DNA from: Tribonema minus
Taxonomy: Eukaryota; Sar; Xanthophyceae; Tribonematales; Tribonemataceae
Length of the DNA: 64,000 nt
NCBI GenBank assembly: GCA_017506865.1
Contig: JAFCMP010000545.1
Location: forward strand, 124,001 to 188,000
Reading direction: 5' to 3'
Part shown: positions 1 through 9,183 of the stretch, one piece after another
Layout: every line of letters starts with the position of its first letter
Numbering within the stretch: the first letter of the stretch is position 1
Notes under the pieces: model-generated
Told to the model about the DNA's origin: nothing
Databases searched by the model: none
What the model saw: the letters and a program-made list of their open reading frames with translations, nothing else
Made by a program: the position numbers and the translations under genes

Positions 1-278
1 ACACGGGCAAGTGCACCCCTTCGTCACACTAGTCTTTCCGCTCCTCATCAGCAGGTTGCTTCCAGGAGAATATGTGCATGGTGCATTTGACACTGCTTCA
101 ACTCCAGCAGTGTCTGCCATGTGGATCTTCAAGCAGCATGGCATTGCGTAGATTTGTAAACAAATGCTGCATCAACACTCTACCCTGCATCGAGGTTTTA
201 CATGGCTCGCAGCACACTGTCAGCTCATGGCCAGCCTTCGTGACACTGTGTGCCTTACACTAGCGACTTGTTAGTGTA

Positions 279-786
279 CCGAATTGTCTACAATTAAGCC
301 CATGGGGCAAGTTTTTATGAGAGCGAAAAAAGGGGGGTGGGGCGCCATTAATATATGGAGAAAGAAAGGGTGGGGTGCATTGATGTTTGAGCCATGTTAG
401 CTCATCTATTACCATCATGAGGTGCCAGCATGCTTCTACGCCGCTCCTGAAACCGGTTCAATATTTGGAAAGCCAGCTGCTGCTTTCTGGAAGCCTTTTT
501 GTGAATTTGGCTACATTATTAGCTGTCTTTCTGTCTGCTCTGCACGTCGGTGACAGAGCATGCATGCGCGCACACAATGTGGTGACGTAGCATGAATCAC
601 CGAGTGTGCAAACTTGAAGTACACGTACACAGATGATACATGATACATGCTGCGTATGCATGTGAGATAAAGGGGGGGGGGGGGGGGCACATCATTATGA
701 GCGAAAAAAAAGGGTGGGGCGTCATTTTGTGAGGGCTCCGAAAGTCAAAAAAACTCGCCCCATGGGCTTAATTATAGATACTACGG
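279..786. mobile_element. MITE-1 (TA target duplication)
   Basis: A 508 bp non-autonomous DNA element. It has imperfect terminal inverted repeats of about 45 bp (left end CCGAATTGTCTACAATTAAG; the right end read in reverse is CCGTAGTATCTATAATTAAG) and TA on both sides (277-278 and 787-788). Segment copy B carries the matching uninterrupted site with a single TA at 14815-14816. The interior has a G run near 670-687 and no coding capacity. TA duplication and no protein suggest a Tc1/mariner-type MITE; the superfamily is inference. Confidence 0.88.
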
Positions 787-811
787 TACAGCACTCAGTG
801 CAAAGCGCATT

Positions 812-1005
812 ATGGAAACGAATCAAACGATCGTAGAGCTCCACAGTACGTGAGAAGGTGTGGGTAGCCGTCAAATTGAATGCCTTACTACCAATAAACC
901 GTGGTCGCGGCTGCTGCGGCAATTGGTCACGAGTCAAACAGTGCCACCATATCCACAGTAGTAAAAAAGACGTATATGTGTAAGCTTTTCAGCGTTGGAG
1001 GCATT
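812..1005 (+). repeat. Dispersed repeat R-C, copy 1
   Basis: About 190 bp shared with 15346-15480 (partial), 33436-33618 (reverse orientation) and 47946-48128. The common core contains a stretch like GGAATCAAAAGATCGTAGAG, then CCACCATATCCACAGTAGT and GCAAGCTTTT. It lacks an ORF, clear inverted ends or a poly-A tail, so its class is unknown. It sits just right of MITE-1. Confidence 0.7.
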
Positions 1006-1159
1006 CGATTGTGTCAAAAGGAAAACTCTCTTGTTATCAACATAACAAATCATGCACAGTACTACATGCAGCCCCGCGGGGGTGCTATTGTAGTCATCAT
1101 CAGCTGCTCTAACGCCACCAGCACCAGCACAGCATAATATGCCACGTGAAAGCGACAAT

Positions 1160-1973
1160 GATAAGTGAAGCACTCAAGCATTACATCAGGCTTGGTTAGA
1201 AGTGCACATATAGGCAATGGTTCAACAGGGAATCAAGTCGAAAACATGATAATTGAATTTCGTTTTCAAATTGAACAAACTTTGAACCACGCGTCAGGTT
1301 TAAGAGGGTCAATGGCATGTAGTACACTACTGCTCCGATGTGAATCTGGCAAGATAAATCTGGCCACCAGTGCCAAGAGAAGACCCCCTGTCCGAAGACG
1401 CACTCAAATTGACCTCGCTGCGCACAGTGCTGCGAAGTTCATGCTGCAGAGGCGCCTGTATACCTCCAAGCCCTGTCGACAGCCGCCAACGAATCGAAGG
1501 CGCTGATCTCGATGCTCAGGCTGCAGGCACCGCTCCCAATGACTTCCTGTCACTCCAACCTTGTGTCCTCCTTCAGCAAGCCTCCAAGGCAATTTGAAGT
1601 GCCAGACACTGCAGTGACCAGGCATGTGCCACTGACAGACTAACCTACATGCTGCATAAAACAGTTGGTGCCTCACCTATGGCTGCCTCACGATAATGCC
1701 AATTTCGCCTCGCCCCACCTAGAGGGCCTTGCTTGACATCATAGGCACCGCATGCGTTGGAGAGATTTTCCCCCCAAAAAAGCAAGGCGGACGGACCCCT
1801 GTGATACAGGATGTCACGACAGTGTCCAGTGTGAGCAGGCGCCAAGTGATTTCGCAGTACATGAATGGTACAACGCACGCTGCACGATGATGCAAAGAGG
1901 CTGATCCAGTGCACATGTGACAATGGTATCGCCACTGTTGCGACTCATGATGGATGTTGTAGCAAATAGAATA
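1160..1973. repeat. Duplicated non-coding block R-D (copy A)
   Basis: About 810 bp that matches 15470-16304 in block B. The shared parts include a tract reading CTCACCTATGGCTGCCTCAC near 1673 and 15978. Looser relatives of that tract occur near 34315 and 42172. No conserved reading frame was seen in the two copies, so this is treated as an old non-coding repeat. Confidence 0.65.
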
Positions 1974-2471
1974 CCGTATTATCTATAGTTAAGCCCATGG
2001 GGCGAGATTTTTATGAGAGCGAAAAAAGGGGGTGTGTCGCCATAAATATATGGGGAAAGAAGGGTTCGGTGCATTTATGTTATGCGCTATCATAGCTCAT
2101 CTATCACCATCAAGAGGTGCCAGCACGCTTCTGCGCCGCTCCTGAAACCGGTTCAACTTTTGGAAACCCAGCTGCTGCTTCTGGGAGCCTTTTTGTGAGT
2201 TTGGCTACATTGTTGGCTGTCTTTCTGTCCGCTTTGCACGTCACGGTTGCTGACAGTGCACGCATGCGCACACACAATGTGGTGATGTAGCTTGAGTCAC
2301 GAGCTGTGCAGAGTACACGTACACAGAGAATACACACGGTGCGTGTGCATGTGAGAAAAGGGGGGGGGGGGGGGGGGGGATGAGCGAAAAATACGGGTGG
2401 GGCGTCATATTGTGAGGGCTCGGAAACTCATAAAAAACCTCGTCCCTTGGGTTTAATTATAGATGATACTG
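1974..2471. mobile_element. MITE-2 (TA target duplication)
   Basis: A 498 bp copy of the same family as MITE-1, flanked by TA at 1972-1973 and 2472-2473. It starts CCGTATTATCTATAGTTAAG and ends with the inverse form. A G run lies near 2359-2379. It occupies the same position in segment A as MITE-3 in segment B, so this insertion predates the segmental duplication, whereas MITE-1 came later or was lost from B. Confidence 0.87.
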
Positions 2472-3054
2472 TACTGGGTGCACTCTGCAACAGAGTCCTC
2501 CTTCCCTGCTATCAAGTCGATTTCAACCCAGGCTTGCGGAGCGCCATCGCGAGTTGCGCCAGCTGCGCCGGCCTGGCGACTGCCGTGCTTCAGCCAAATA
2601 GTTCTGAAGCAACATTGACATCTGACGTCGGACGCGAATGTTTCTGCCTTGATCAGAGAGCCGCAGAGGGTACTGTGGTGTGGCGCAATTGTTTGGTGGG
2701 GCTGATTGCCGGAAGTCAAACCGGAAGTATACATCAGATTGTAGATAACCCCACTTTCCAAGATGGTACTCCCGCTCACACATCAAGACGTGGGTACTCA
2801 CAGGCTCCCTCCACATCAACACGTGATCTGCCAAATAGCTCCTGATATCATCTCACCTGAGTTCCGACAGCCCCGATCTCGCTTCCTTCGCACAATTCAA
2901 ACTATATCGACTGTCCCAGTCTCCCTTCCTTCCACCTGCAAGCTTACACCTGCAGCTCGAACTGCGAACCTTTAAGTTCGACGTTGAAGTTGTATATTAT
3001 GTCCTGGACCGCATGGGCTGCGCGCACGATAAATCGGGCTTGCAATAACTAAAT

Positions 3055-6000
3055 CTACGGAGGGGCCGGCGGTTCGGCGCTGGCCGGCGAGGGCCGCGGC
3101 ACTTGCAACAGTGCGATGCGGCGGTAAGCGCTGACGTCGCCATCAGGGGCGATGACTGCGTTCCAGTTGTCGATCACGACACGTGTGAGCGCGCGCTGTA
3201 GCGCGAGGGAGGTGCGGCGGCGCCAGAAGGCAACGCGCTGCGCGAGATTGTAGCTGCCCTGCGAGCTCTGCTCGGCGAGTGCGTGTAGCAGCGCTTGGGT
3301 GTCGCGTGACATAGCGCCGAAGTGGTCAAAGGCTGCGGAAAATAGGGTGTGTGTAGTGGGGTCCAGGGCCCCTGAGACTACGTATGTGTCTATCTTTTCC
3401 TGCGAAGCCGATTCAAGCACGCGCTGCACATCGCGCGCGCCCCCCTGAGCCTGACGGAGGCGGGAGGGGCATGAGCTGTCACGTATGGTGACGTCTATGC
3501 AACAAGCTACTTCAAAGCCGCCGCGCAGTTTAGTGCACCGGCCTGCTGCTACCGCGTCGGCGCTCGGCTGCACTTTAGGGACTGGAAGGCAGACCTGGTT
3601 GCTGCCAAAGACGATGTCCATGAACTTGTTGAACCCGTGGCGCGCCGCGTAGCGGCGGAAGGGGGCAAGGGTGTCCCGGTCGAGACCGCGGAGGTGGGCC
3701 ACCTGCTTGAGCAGCTGAAAGAGCGCGTCTGCGAGCAAGTTGTGTCGCGTGACGTTAAGCCCTTGTGTGCAGCGGCGCAGGTGGGCACCCGAGTCCACTG
3801 GTCTATGGCACTTGGGGCACCGCGCCGCAGCGGGGGCGGGGCGCTCCACGCCCAGGTGGCGCCGCAGCGTCTCGCGGAATTCCGGCGGGGACATGGTCTC
3901 CGCTGGGTCAGTGCTCGGCAATTGCGCCAAGAAACCCATGGCCCCCTTAGAGGCGCCGCTGCGCCACGCCGCGACTGCTTCCAACGCATTTGCTGCTTCA
4001 AGCCGACGCAGCTGCGTGGCGGCGAGCGCTGCGTCTAGCACCCGTGATAGCGCCGCTTGACGCCGCGGCAGCACGGCGGCCGGCGGGGCCTGGGCAGAGC
4101 CTGGCTCGCGCGCCACCGCTGGCGCAGCAGCGCGGCGCGCGCCGGCGCGAGTCCGCATGCCCGGCCCCGCAGCTCCGCCTGCCCGTTGCAGCAGATCGCG
4201 CAGCGCCCGCCATGCGCCGTCGTCCTGGCGCCAGTCCTGGTACCAGACCGTGGGCAGGAGCAGTGCGAGGGCCGCTGCAGCCTCATCGCTGCCGCTGCGC
4301 AGCTGCTGCAGGCAGGTAGCTATCTGGGTGAAGGTGAAGCCATAGCGGGCATGCTCTAGGACGCGGCTGCGTGCCGCCACTGGAAATGCCGCCAGTGCCG
4401 GCCCCATGCACTCGAGGGAACGTGCAGCAAATGCGGCACATGCACGGGGCGCCGCGCCCAGCACGCCAAAGCCACCACTCCCCAGCCGCAGATGCACGCG
4501 TACCTGCTGATGTGCTGGTAGCGTCACTGGGGCCTCGCCACCCCAGTCGGCGCCGCGTACCCATGCCACTGCCGCCGCCCACAGAGAGGGCGGCGCCGCC
4601 GCCGCCGAAACCGCCGGCGGGCCGCGGCAATCGTCACCCGCCGCCGGCGCGCGCTGGTGGGCCGGCGGCGTAAGACCCGCCGATGGCTCCTGCGCCAGCG
4701 CGGCCACGGCCGCTAGCGTGATGGCGTCGAAGCGCCGTAGCTCCTCGTGCGTGAGGGATGGCGCTGTATTGCGCGATACATGCCCTGCGCGGGCGGGGAC
4801 GGCAAGACGCAGAATGGAGAAGGCAGCCTGCACATCCTCCATCTGCACAAGCTCCGCAACCAGGCGGTCGGTGCCGGGGGCACGAAGGGTCGCCGCCACT
4901 TGCGCGCGCACGAAGCCCTCGGTGCCGACCGGCACCCCCATCAGCGTGATGCCGTCGTCACATACTGGTACGGGGACATTGGCGGCGGCAAAGACGGCGG
5001 CGGCGCGCTCGCGGGCGCCGCCTGAGGCCGGCACCAGCGCCGCGCATTTCGTGACGTTGACCTGAATGTTGAGCTCGCTCAGCGCCTGTTGTATGAAGCA
5101 GAACGCGCGGCCAACGTGGCCGAGCACCGGCGCGTCACAGCTGGGCGTCATGATGGTGAGGTCATCGAGGTAGCCCGGAAGCGCCAGTTGCGGGAACTTG
5201 GCGCGGGCAGCCACCATGGTGCCGCGCAGTGCCAGCGCGAACAGCAGCGGCCCCAATGGGTCGCCCTGCTGCACGCCCTGTTGGGAGAGGATGATGGCGG
5301 CGTCGGCGTGCCCATCTAGGCCAAATTGCAGCCAAGGGGCCCGGCCGGGGCCGTAGATGTGCTCGACGTAGCCGTACAGGCCAGGCAGATGCTCGGCCAC
5401 CGCGGTGAGGACTGCCGAGCGCGACAGCGCGTTGAAGGCATTACTGCCGTCAATGGCAAGGAGCACGCCGCCGCACTCATGCGTGAGCTGCGCCATGAGC
5501 GCCACTCTCTCTGCGCCCCCCCGCGCGCCGACCCCAAACTGGCCAATTGGTTCCAGCAGCGCGGAGACGCGGTCCCGGGTGTCCGTGCAGAAGGTGCGGG
5601 CGAACAGGCGGCGGATGGTGTCGCCGCACGCGATGGGGCGCGCCTTCTCGCCCACAGCGCTGAGGCGCGCGGCCGCGTGAAGGCGCCAAAAGGGGGCGGG
5701 CAGCGCGGCGGGGGTGGAGTACACCGCGGTACCCAGCCACGCCAGCAGCTCAAGGAGCCAGTCAACCGTGCGCCCCGACGTGTGCGCCGTGTGCCGGACG
5801 CACTGCTGGAGGTGGGAGTTGCGCAGCCCAGAGGGACCGGCGGCCGAGCCAGGGTTGGCGGCGAGGATGGCCTCGCGTAGCCCGTCCGCCGTGAATGAAG
5901 CGCAGTTGAGTGGTGCCGGCGCCGCCAGCGCCGCCGCCGCCACCAAGCTGCGCGCCCGCGATGCCGCGGCATCCAGCTTCGCAGACGCATCGCCAGCTGG

Positions 6001-7221
6001 GTGTTTAGCCTGCAGTTTATGCAAGGTAGCGGAGTCGCGGGGGGCAGATGTGTCAGCACCCTCCGCCAGCAGCCGCGCGGCGCGCCCGACGCCGCCCGGC
6101 TGCCGCGCCGTCGCCGCCGCGCGCTCCCGCACTGCCGCCGCCGCCTCCGTCATAGACCTAGCGCGGCGCGTGCCCGCACGGGCGGCGCCGCGGCGGCAGA
6201 AGGCCAGCGCTGTGCGCGTGAGCAGGTCCAGGTCGCCTGCCACGAAGGCCGCAAAACGGTGCGCCCGCGGCAGGGAGCCGTCGGGTACAAGCAGCAGGCA
6301 CGGCAGCAGATGCAGCAGCTTGCACCATGCACCGGCTGTGGCGGACGCCTGTGCCGCTGCCTCAACCCCGTGTGCCTGCGCTACCGCCGTCTGCGCTTCC
6401 CGGAGGCCCGCCAGCGTGGCCGTCAGGGCGGCTGTGAAGTCCGAGCGGTGCTCCAGGCGAATGCAGCGGCCGACCACCAGTTGCTGCTGCAGAACATAGT
6501 CAAAGGAGAGGTCGTCAAGCGCTGCGCGCGCGGGCGAGAGCGGCGCCAGCGTCCAGAGCGGAAGCGCGCTGCGCCATGTTGGCCCTGCCGCAGCCACAGC
6601 GGCAGCTGCGCGGGCGCCGGGGCCGCGCGCGCCGCCGCTGGCTGTAGAGAGGGAGAGGATGGGGGGCAGAGGCGCGACGCGGGGCCCGTGTGGCCGCTGC
6701 GTTGCGGCCGCCCCCCGGGACTTGTACAGGTGGTCGCGCTGGTGCAATTTCGTGCGCACGCACCCTGGCTCGCCGCACGAGGCGCATGCGCAGAGTAGCA
6801 GCTCGGGTTCCACGGCGTAGTAGGTGCCCGCGCCGGCTCGGTGGAGAGTCAAACACTCATCGTCGACCGCCTGCATACGCGCGAGAAAGTCGGCAGGCAC
6901 ATTCGGATGCTCGCGGCGCTGGTGATCCGCCAGCGTCGTGGCGATGCGGCGCGCCAGCGCCAGCGACGCCGACGTCTGCGCCGTGAGCGTGTTCGCCTCC
7001 CCGTTCCGGCGGAGGCGCGGTTTGGGCACTGGCACCCGAAAGAGGCAGCCAGTGTCATATAAAGGGCAGCGCGGATAGATGGCAGCCGTTGCAGGCTGAG
7101 CGGGCGCCTGCACTGCCTCAGGCTGCGTAGGGTCTATGCCCGCCGCGGCAGCCGCTGCTGCAGCAGCAGCTGCCGCAATGGCCGCCGGTGCGGCTCCCCC
7201 TGAATAAGAGTCAGACATCAT
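3055..7221 (-). CDS. LINE-1 ORF2: reverse transcriptase plus restriction-like endonuclease
   Basis: 1,388 residues, starting at a double ATG (7221) and stopping at TAG. The N-terminus has a C2H2-like knuckle (CPLYDTGC, then HQRREH) and a cysteine-rich patch (CACASCGEPGC), likely nucleic-acid binding. Reverse transcriptase motifs are clear: AIDGSNAFNAL (motif A, catalytic Asp), GVQQGDPLGPL (motif B) and YLDDL (motif C). They lie near 5460, 5270 and 5165. After the thumb comes a CX2CX8HX3C knuckle (CPKCHRPVDSGAHLRRC, near 3800), then an endonuclease core with IDVTIRD near 3490 and a downstream EKIDTY. In R2-type elements this enzyme nicks the target and primes reverse transcription. The frame is open throughout, so the copy looks recent. 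No apurinic-type endonuclease was seen. Confidence 0.92.
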   Translation of the reverse strand: MMSDSYSGGAAPAAIAAAAAAAAAAAAGIDPTQPEAVQAPAQPATAAIYPRCPLYDTGCLFRVPVPKPRLRRNGEANTLTAQTSASLALARRIATTLADHQRREHPNVPADFLARMQAVDDECLTLHRAGAGTYYAVEPELLLCACASCGEPGCVRTKLHQRDHLYKSRGAAATQRPHGPRVAPLPPILSLSTASGGARGPGARAAAAVAAAGPTWRSALPLWTLAPLSPARAALDDLSFDYVLQQQLVVGRCIRLEHRSDFTAALTATLAGLREAQTAVAQAHGVEAAAQASATAGAWCKLLHLLPCLLLVPDGSLPRAHRFAAFVAGDLDLLTRTALAFCRRGAARAGTRRARSMTEAAAAVRERAAATARQPGGVGRAARLLAEGADTSAPRDSATLHKLQAKHPAGDASAKLDAAASRARSLVAAAALAAPAPLNCASFTADGLREAILAANPGSAAGPSGLRNSHLQQCVRHTAHTSGRTVDWLLELLAWLGTAVYSTPAALPAPFWRLHAAARLSAVGEKARPIACGDTIRRLFARTFCTDTRDRVSALLEPIGQFGVGARGGAERVALMAQLTHECGGVLLAIDGSNAFNALSRSAVLTAVAEHLPGLYGYVEHIYGPGRAPWLQFGLDGHADAAIILSQQGVQQGDPLGPLLFALALRGTMVAARAKFPQLALPGYLDDLTIMTPSCDAPVLGHVGRAFCFIQQALSELNIQVNVTKCAALVPASGGARERAAAVFAAANVPVPVCDDGITLMGVPVGTEGFVRAQVAATLRAPGTDRLVAELVQMEDVQAAFSILRLAVPARAGHVSRNTAPSLTHEELRRFDAITLAAVAALAQEPSAGLTPPAHQRAPAAGDDCRGPPAVSAAAAPPSLWAAAVAWVRGADWGGEAPVTLPAHQQVRVHLRLGSGGFGVLGAAPRACAAFAARSLECMGPALAAFPVAARSRVLEHARYGFTFTQIATCLQQLRSGSDEAAAALALLLPTVWYQDWRQDDGAWRALRDLLQRAGGAAGPGMRTRAGARRAAAPAVAREPGSAQAPPAAVLPRRQAALSRVLDAALAATQLRRLEAANALEAVAAWRSGASKGAMGFLAQLPSTDPAETMSPPEFRETLRRHLGVERPAPAAARCPKCHRPVDSGAHLRRCTQGLNVTRHNLLADALFQLLKQVAHLRGLDRDTLAPFRRYAARHGFNKFMDIVFGSNQVCLPVPKVQPSADAVAAGRCTKLRGGFEVACCIDVTIRDSSCPSRLRQAQGGARDVQRVLESASQEKIDTYVVSGALDPTTHTLFSAAFDHFGAMSRDTQALLHALAEQSSQGSYNLAQRVAFWRRRTSLALQRALTRVVIDNWNAVIAPDGDVSAYRRIALLQVPRPSPASAEPPAPP

Positions 7222-7254
7222 TACGGTGGATGAGGGGAGCGCCGCACCGGCGGC

Positions 7255-8577
7255 TTACAGGCCCGAGGCGCCGCCGCCTCCCTCCGGTGCCGGCGGCTGG
7301 GCCGTCGAGGTGGAGAGGAAGCGGTCGGCGGCGGACTGACCTTGGGGCAGCCCGCGCGCGGGGCGTGCAGCGGGGGGTTCCGCCGCCGAGCCCGGCGTGC
7401 GCTCAGCAGCCGTGCGCTTGCGGCTGGCGCGGGGTGTGCCACTGTCGGACATAAGCGCGCTGCTGTCACTGGCAGGCATGGGGGGCTGCCTACTGCGCGA
7501 GGGGGAGGCGCTGCAGTCGCTGCCGTGCCGAGCCGCTGGCGACGATGCGCGCCGACACCGCGAGCGCCCGCGTGAGCAAGAGCGCGGCGGCTGCCGCGGC
7601 GCCGCCGCTGCCTCCAGTGCCACCGCAAGGTCCGCTGCCGCGCTTGCGGCCGCTGCCGCTGCTGCGCTGGCAGCACCTACAGCAGGCGGCGGCGCGCCCG
7701 CCGCCGCCGCGCCTGCCGCCGCCGCGCCCGCCGCCGTTGCCCCGTCCGCCGCCACCGCCGCCGCAGCGCCAGCCGCTGCAGAGCTAGCCTCAAGGTCTCC
7801 CGCCACGGGCGTGGTGGCCACCGCGCCGGCGGCGTCCGCCGCCGGCACCGCCACGCTCGCAGCGCGCGCCGCTTCCGCTGTCAGCTGCGCCTCGAGTCGA
7901 GCGGTCGCCGCAGCGTTGCGCACCTGCTCTCCTTCGCGCAGGCTCCGTTGCTGCGCCGCCAGCCGCTCCGCACGAACTTGCTCTGCCAGAGACCGGTCGC
8001 GATCGGCCTCAGCAGCCCGCTTTCCCGCCTCGGAGGCTGCCAGCAGCTTTGTCAGTGCCTTGACCTGCTGCTGCAGCCCCTTCCGCGCGGTCCTGCCCTC
8101 CAGGATGCCCCCCTGCAGCTGCTGAATGCGCTGCTCCTGGCCCAGCTGCGCAGGGTCCGCGTCGGCCGCCGGCGGCGGCGGCGAGGCGCCCGGCGACGCG
8201 CTCGCCAGCGCGGGCGTCGAGGCGGCGGCAGCGTCCGTCGCGGCGGCGCCGGTCGCCGCCGGCGCTGGGGGGTGCGAGGCGGCGGCGCCGGTGGGCGCAC
8301 GCTGCGTCGCGGCGGCTGCCGCCGCGGCGGCTGCAGCCGTGGCTACCGCAGGGGCACCGGCGGCTGTGCCAGTGGCGGCGGCTGGCGTGGTGCAGGCCGC
8401 GGGGAGCGTGGTGTGCGCGCAGCGCGTTGCCCGGCACTGCTGACCCGGGCGCGTGAAGTGCCGTCGCAGGCAGGACGGGCACGCTGTCAGATTGTCAGGG
8501 CCGTTGAAGTTGAAGAAAACATCGGCACTGACAGCCCAGCAATGGAGCTCGCAGCGGGCCAGCAGCTGGACACCACA
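7255..8577 (-). CDS. LINE-1 ORF1-like reading frame, zinc knuckle and coiled coil
   Basis: An open frame of 440 codons in the same frame as ORF2. It ends in TAA and is separated from the ORF2 ATG by 33 bases. No in-frame ATG exists; the frame is closed upstream by a TGA at 8578-8580. Near the N-terminus is a cysteine-rich motif (CPSC...HFTRPGQQC...C), followed by long Ala/Pro runs. Then comes a charged, heptad-like stretch rich in Gln, Glu, Arg and Leu (about 8155-7860), probably a coiled coil, and a basic Arg/Pro tail. Zinc knuckle plus coiled coil fits an RNA-binding ORF1 protein. The missing start suggests 5' truncation, an upstream exon or a non-AUG start. It could also be the N-terminal part of a single ORF interrupted by one stop. 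Confidence 0.6.
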   Translation of the reverse strand, partial: CGVQLLARCELHCWAVSADVFFNFNGPDNLTACPSCLRRHFTRPGQQCRATRCAHTTLPAACTTPAAATGTAAGAPAVATAAAAAAAAAATQRAPTGAAASHPPAPAATGAAATDAAAASTPALASASPGASPPPPAADADPAQLGQEQRIQQLQGGILEGRTARKGLQQQVKALTKLLAASEAGKRAAEADRDRSLAEQVRAERLAAQQRSLREGEQVRNAAATARLEAQLTAEAARAASVAVPAADAAGAVATTPVAGDLEASSAAAGAAAAVAADGATAAGAAAAGAAAAGAPPPAVGAASAAAAAAASAAADLAVALEAAAAPRQPPRSCSRGRSRCRRASSPAARHGSDCSASPSRSRQPPMPASDSSALMSDSGTPRASRKRTAAERTPGSAAEPPAARPARGLPQGQSAADRFLSTSTAQPPAPEGGGGASGL

Positions 8578-8734
8578 TCATCAGTGCTGCAGCTGAGTGT
8601 CACAATTAGCAGCTCTGTGTACATGTGCGTGTGCCCATCTAGATGTGGATGCGGGGGCGTGTAGCAACCACTTTTCTTTGGACTGACAGCTGCTTGTGGG
8701 GGTTTTCTTTCCGGGCTTTTGGGGCTTTCTCTGT

Positions 8735-9183
8735 GGGGCGTTTTGTGTGGCAATCCATTGCGCGGTTGCCGCCATGCGTTCCCCGTGAGGATGGTTTTCC
8801 CCCACCACACAGTTGTCAGCTGTCTGTTGCACTTGTGCTGCTGCCTTATAGTGCTCGCGCCAAATCGATTATGTGCGCTTCACATCGCATCCCGTCGTCC
8901 AGCCCACAGCTAGTTTCAAAGTTTTCGGCAGTTTTGGCAAAAAGTGAAGCCAAAAACCAGAGTCCAGCAGGGGGCATGAGGAGGAAGGGGGTTATGGTCT
9001 TGGTGTGCAGTCACACACGGCGCAGTCTCTGGCTGACATGCAGCAGTCACGCCAACGTTGCCCAAGGTGGCACGTGGAGCTTGCAGCTCAGGCGGAGCCT
9101 GATTGCAAAATCCTCCCACCCACCCGGGCGTTTTGTGCGGCAACCCATTGCGCGGTTGCGGCCATGCGTTCCCCGTGAGGATG
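8735..9183. repeat. Pair of 58-59 bp direct repeats
   Basis: About 8735-8793 and 9125-9183 share a sequence beginning GGCGTTTTGTG and ending CGTTCCCCGTGAGGATGG, with few mismatches, 390 bp apart. They lie just upstream of LINE-1. Repeated units are common in LINE 5' regions, but no direct link to LINE-1 is shown. Confidence 0.7.

Larger units (their letters stand above)
1..2996. repeat. Segmental duplication, copy A
   Basis: This segment matches 13546-18215 in the same order and orientation, with many substitutions. Matching parts are about 1-276 with 13546-14816, about 812-1005 with part of 15346-15480, about 1160-1973 with 15470-16304, and about 2472-2996 with 17718-18215. The two copies differ by mobile-element insertions. 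Copy A carries MITE-1 and MITE-2; copy B carries MITE-3 and two copies of a larger inverted-repeat element. Copy A ends just before the 3' end of LINE-1. No intact gene is recognised; the short ORFs here are not conserved between the copies. Confidence 0.85.
2993..8577 (-). mobile_element. LINE-1: two-ORF non-LTR retrotransposon with restriction-like endonuclease
   Basis: A minus-strand LINE with an ORF1 (7255-8577, no initiator seen) and an ORF2 (3055-7221). It has a 3' UTR of only about 60 bp and no poly-A tail. The order zinc finger, reverse transcriptase, CCHC knuckle, restriction-like endonuclease is that of the R2/NeSL/CRE group of early-branching LINEs. Both ends abut a GTTGAAGTTG motif (left about 2983-2992, right about 8503-8512), a candidate target duplication. 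If so, the true right end is near 8502 and the element is 5'-truncated inside ORF1. That motif is common in this genome, so the ends are uncertain. Confidence 0.8.

Noticed and set aside
5714-6499. Long plus-strand frame (261 codons) opposite LINE-1 ORF2, and similar frames at 6001-6798, 7397-8125 and 7948-8664
   Set aside because: They are antisense shadows of GC-rich coding sequence; composition is Arg/Ala/Pro-rich and no family is visible.
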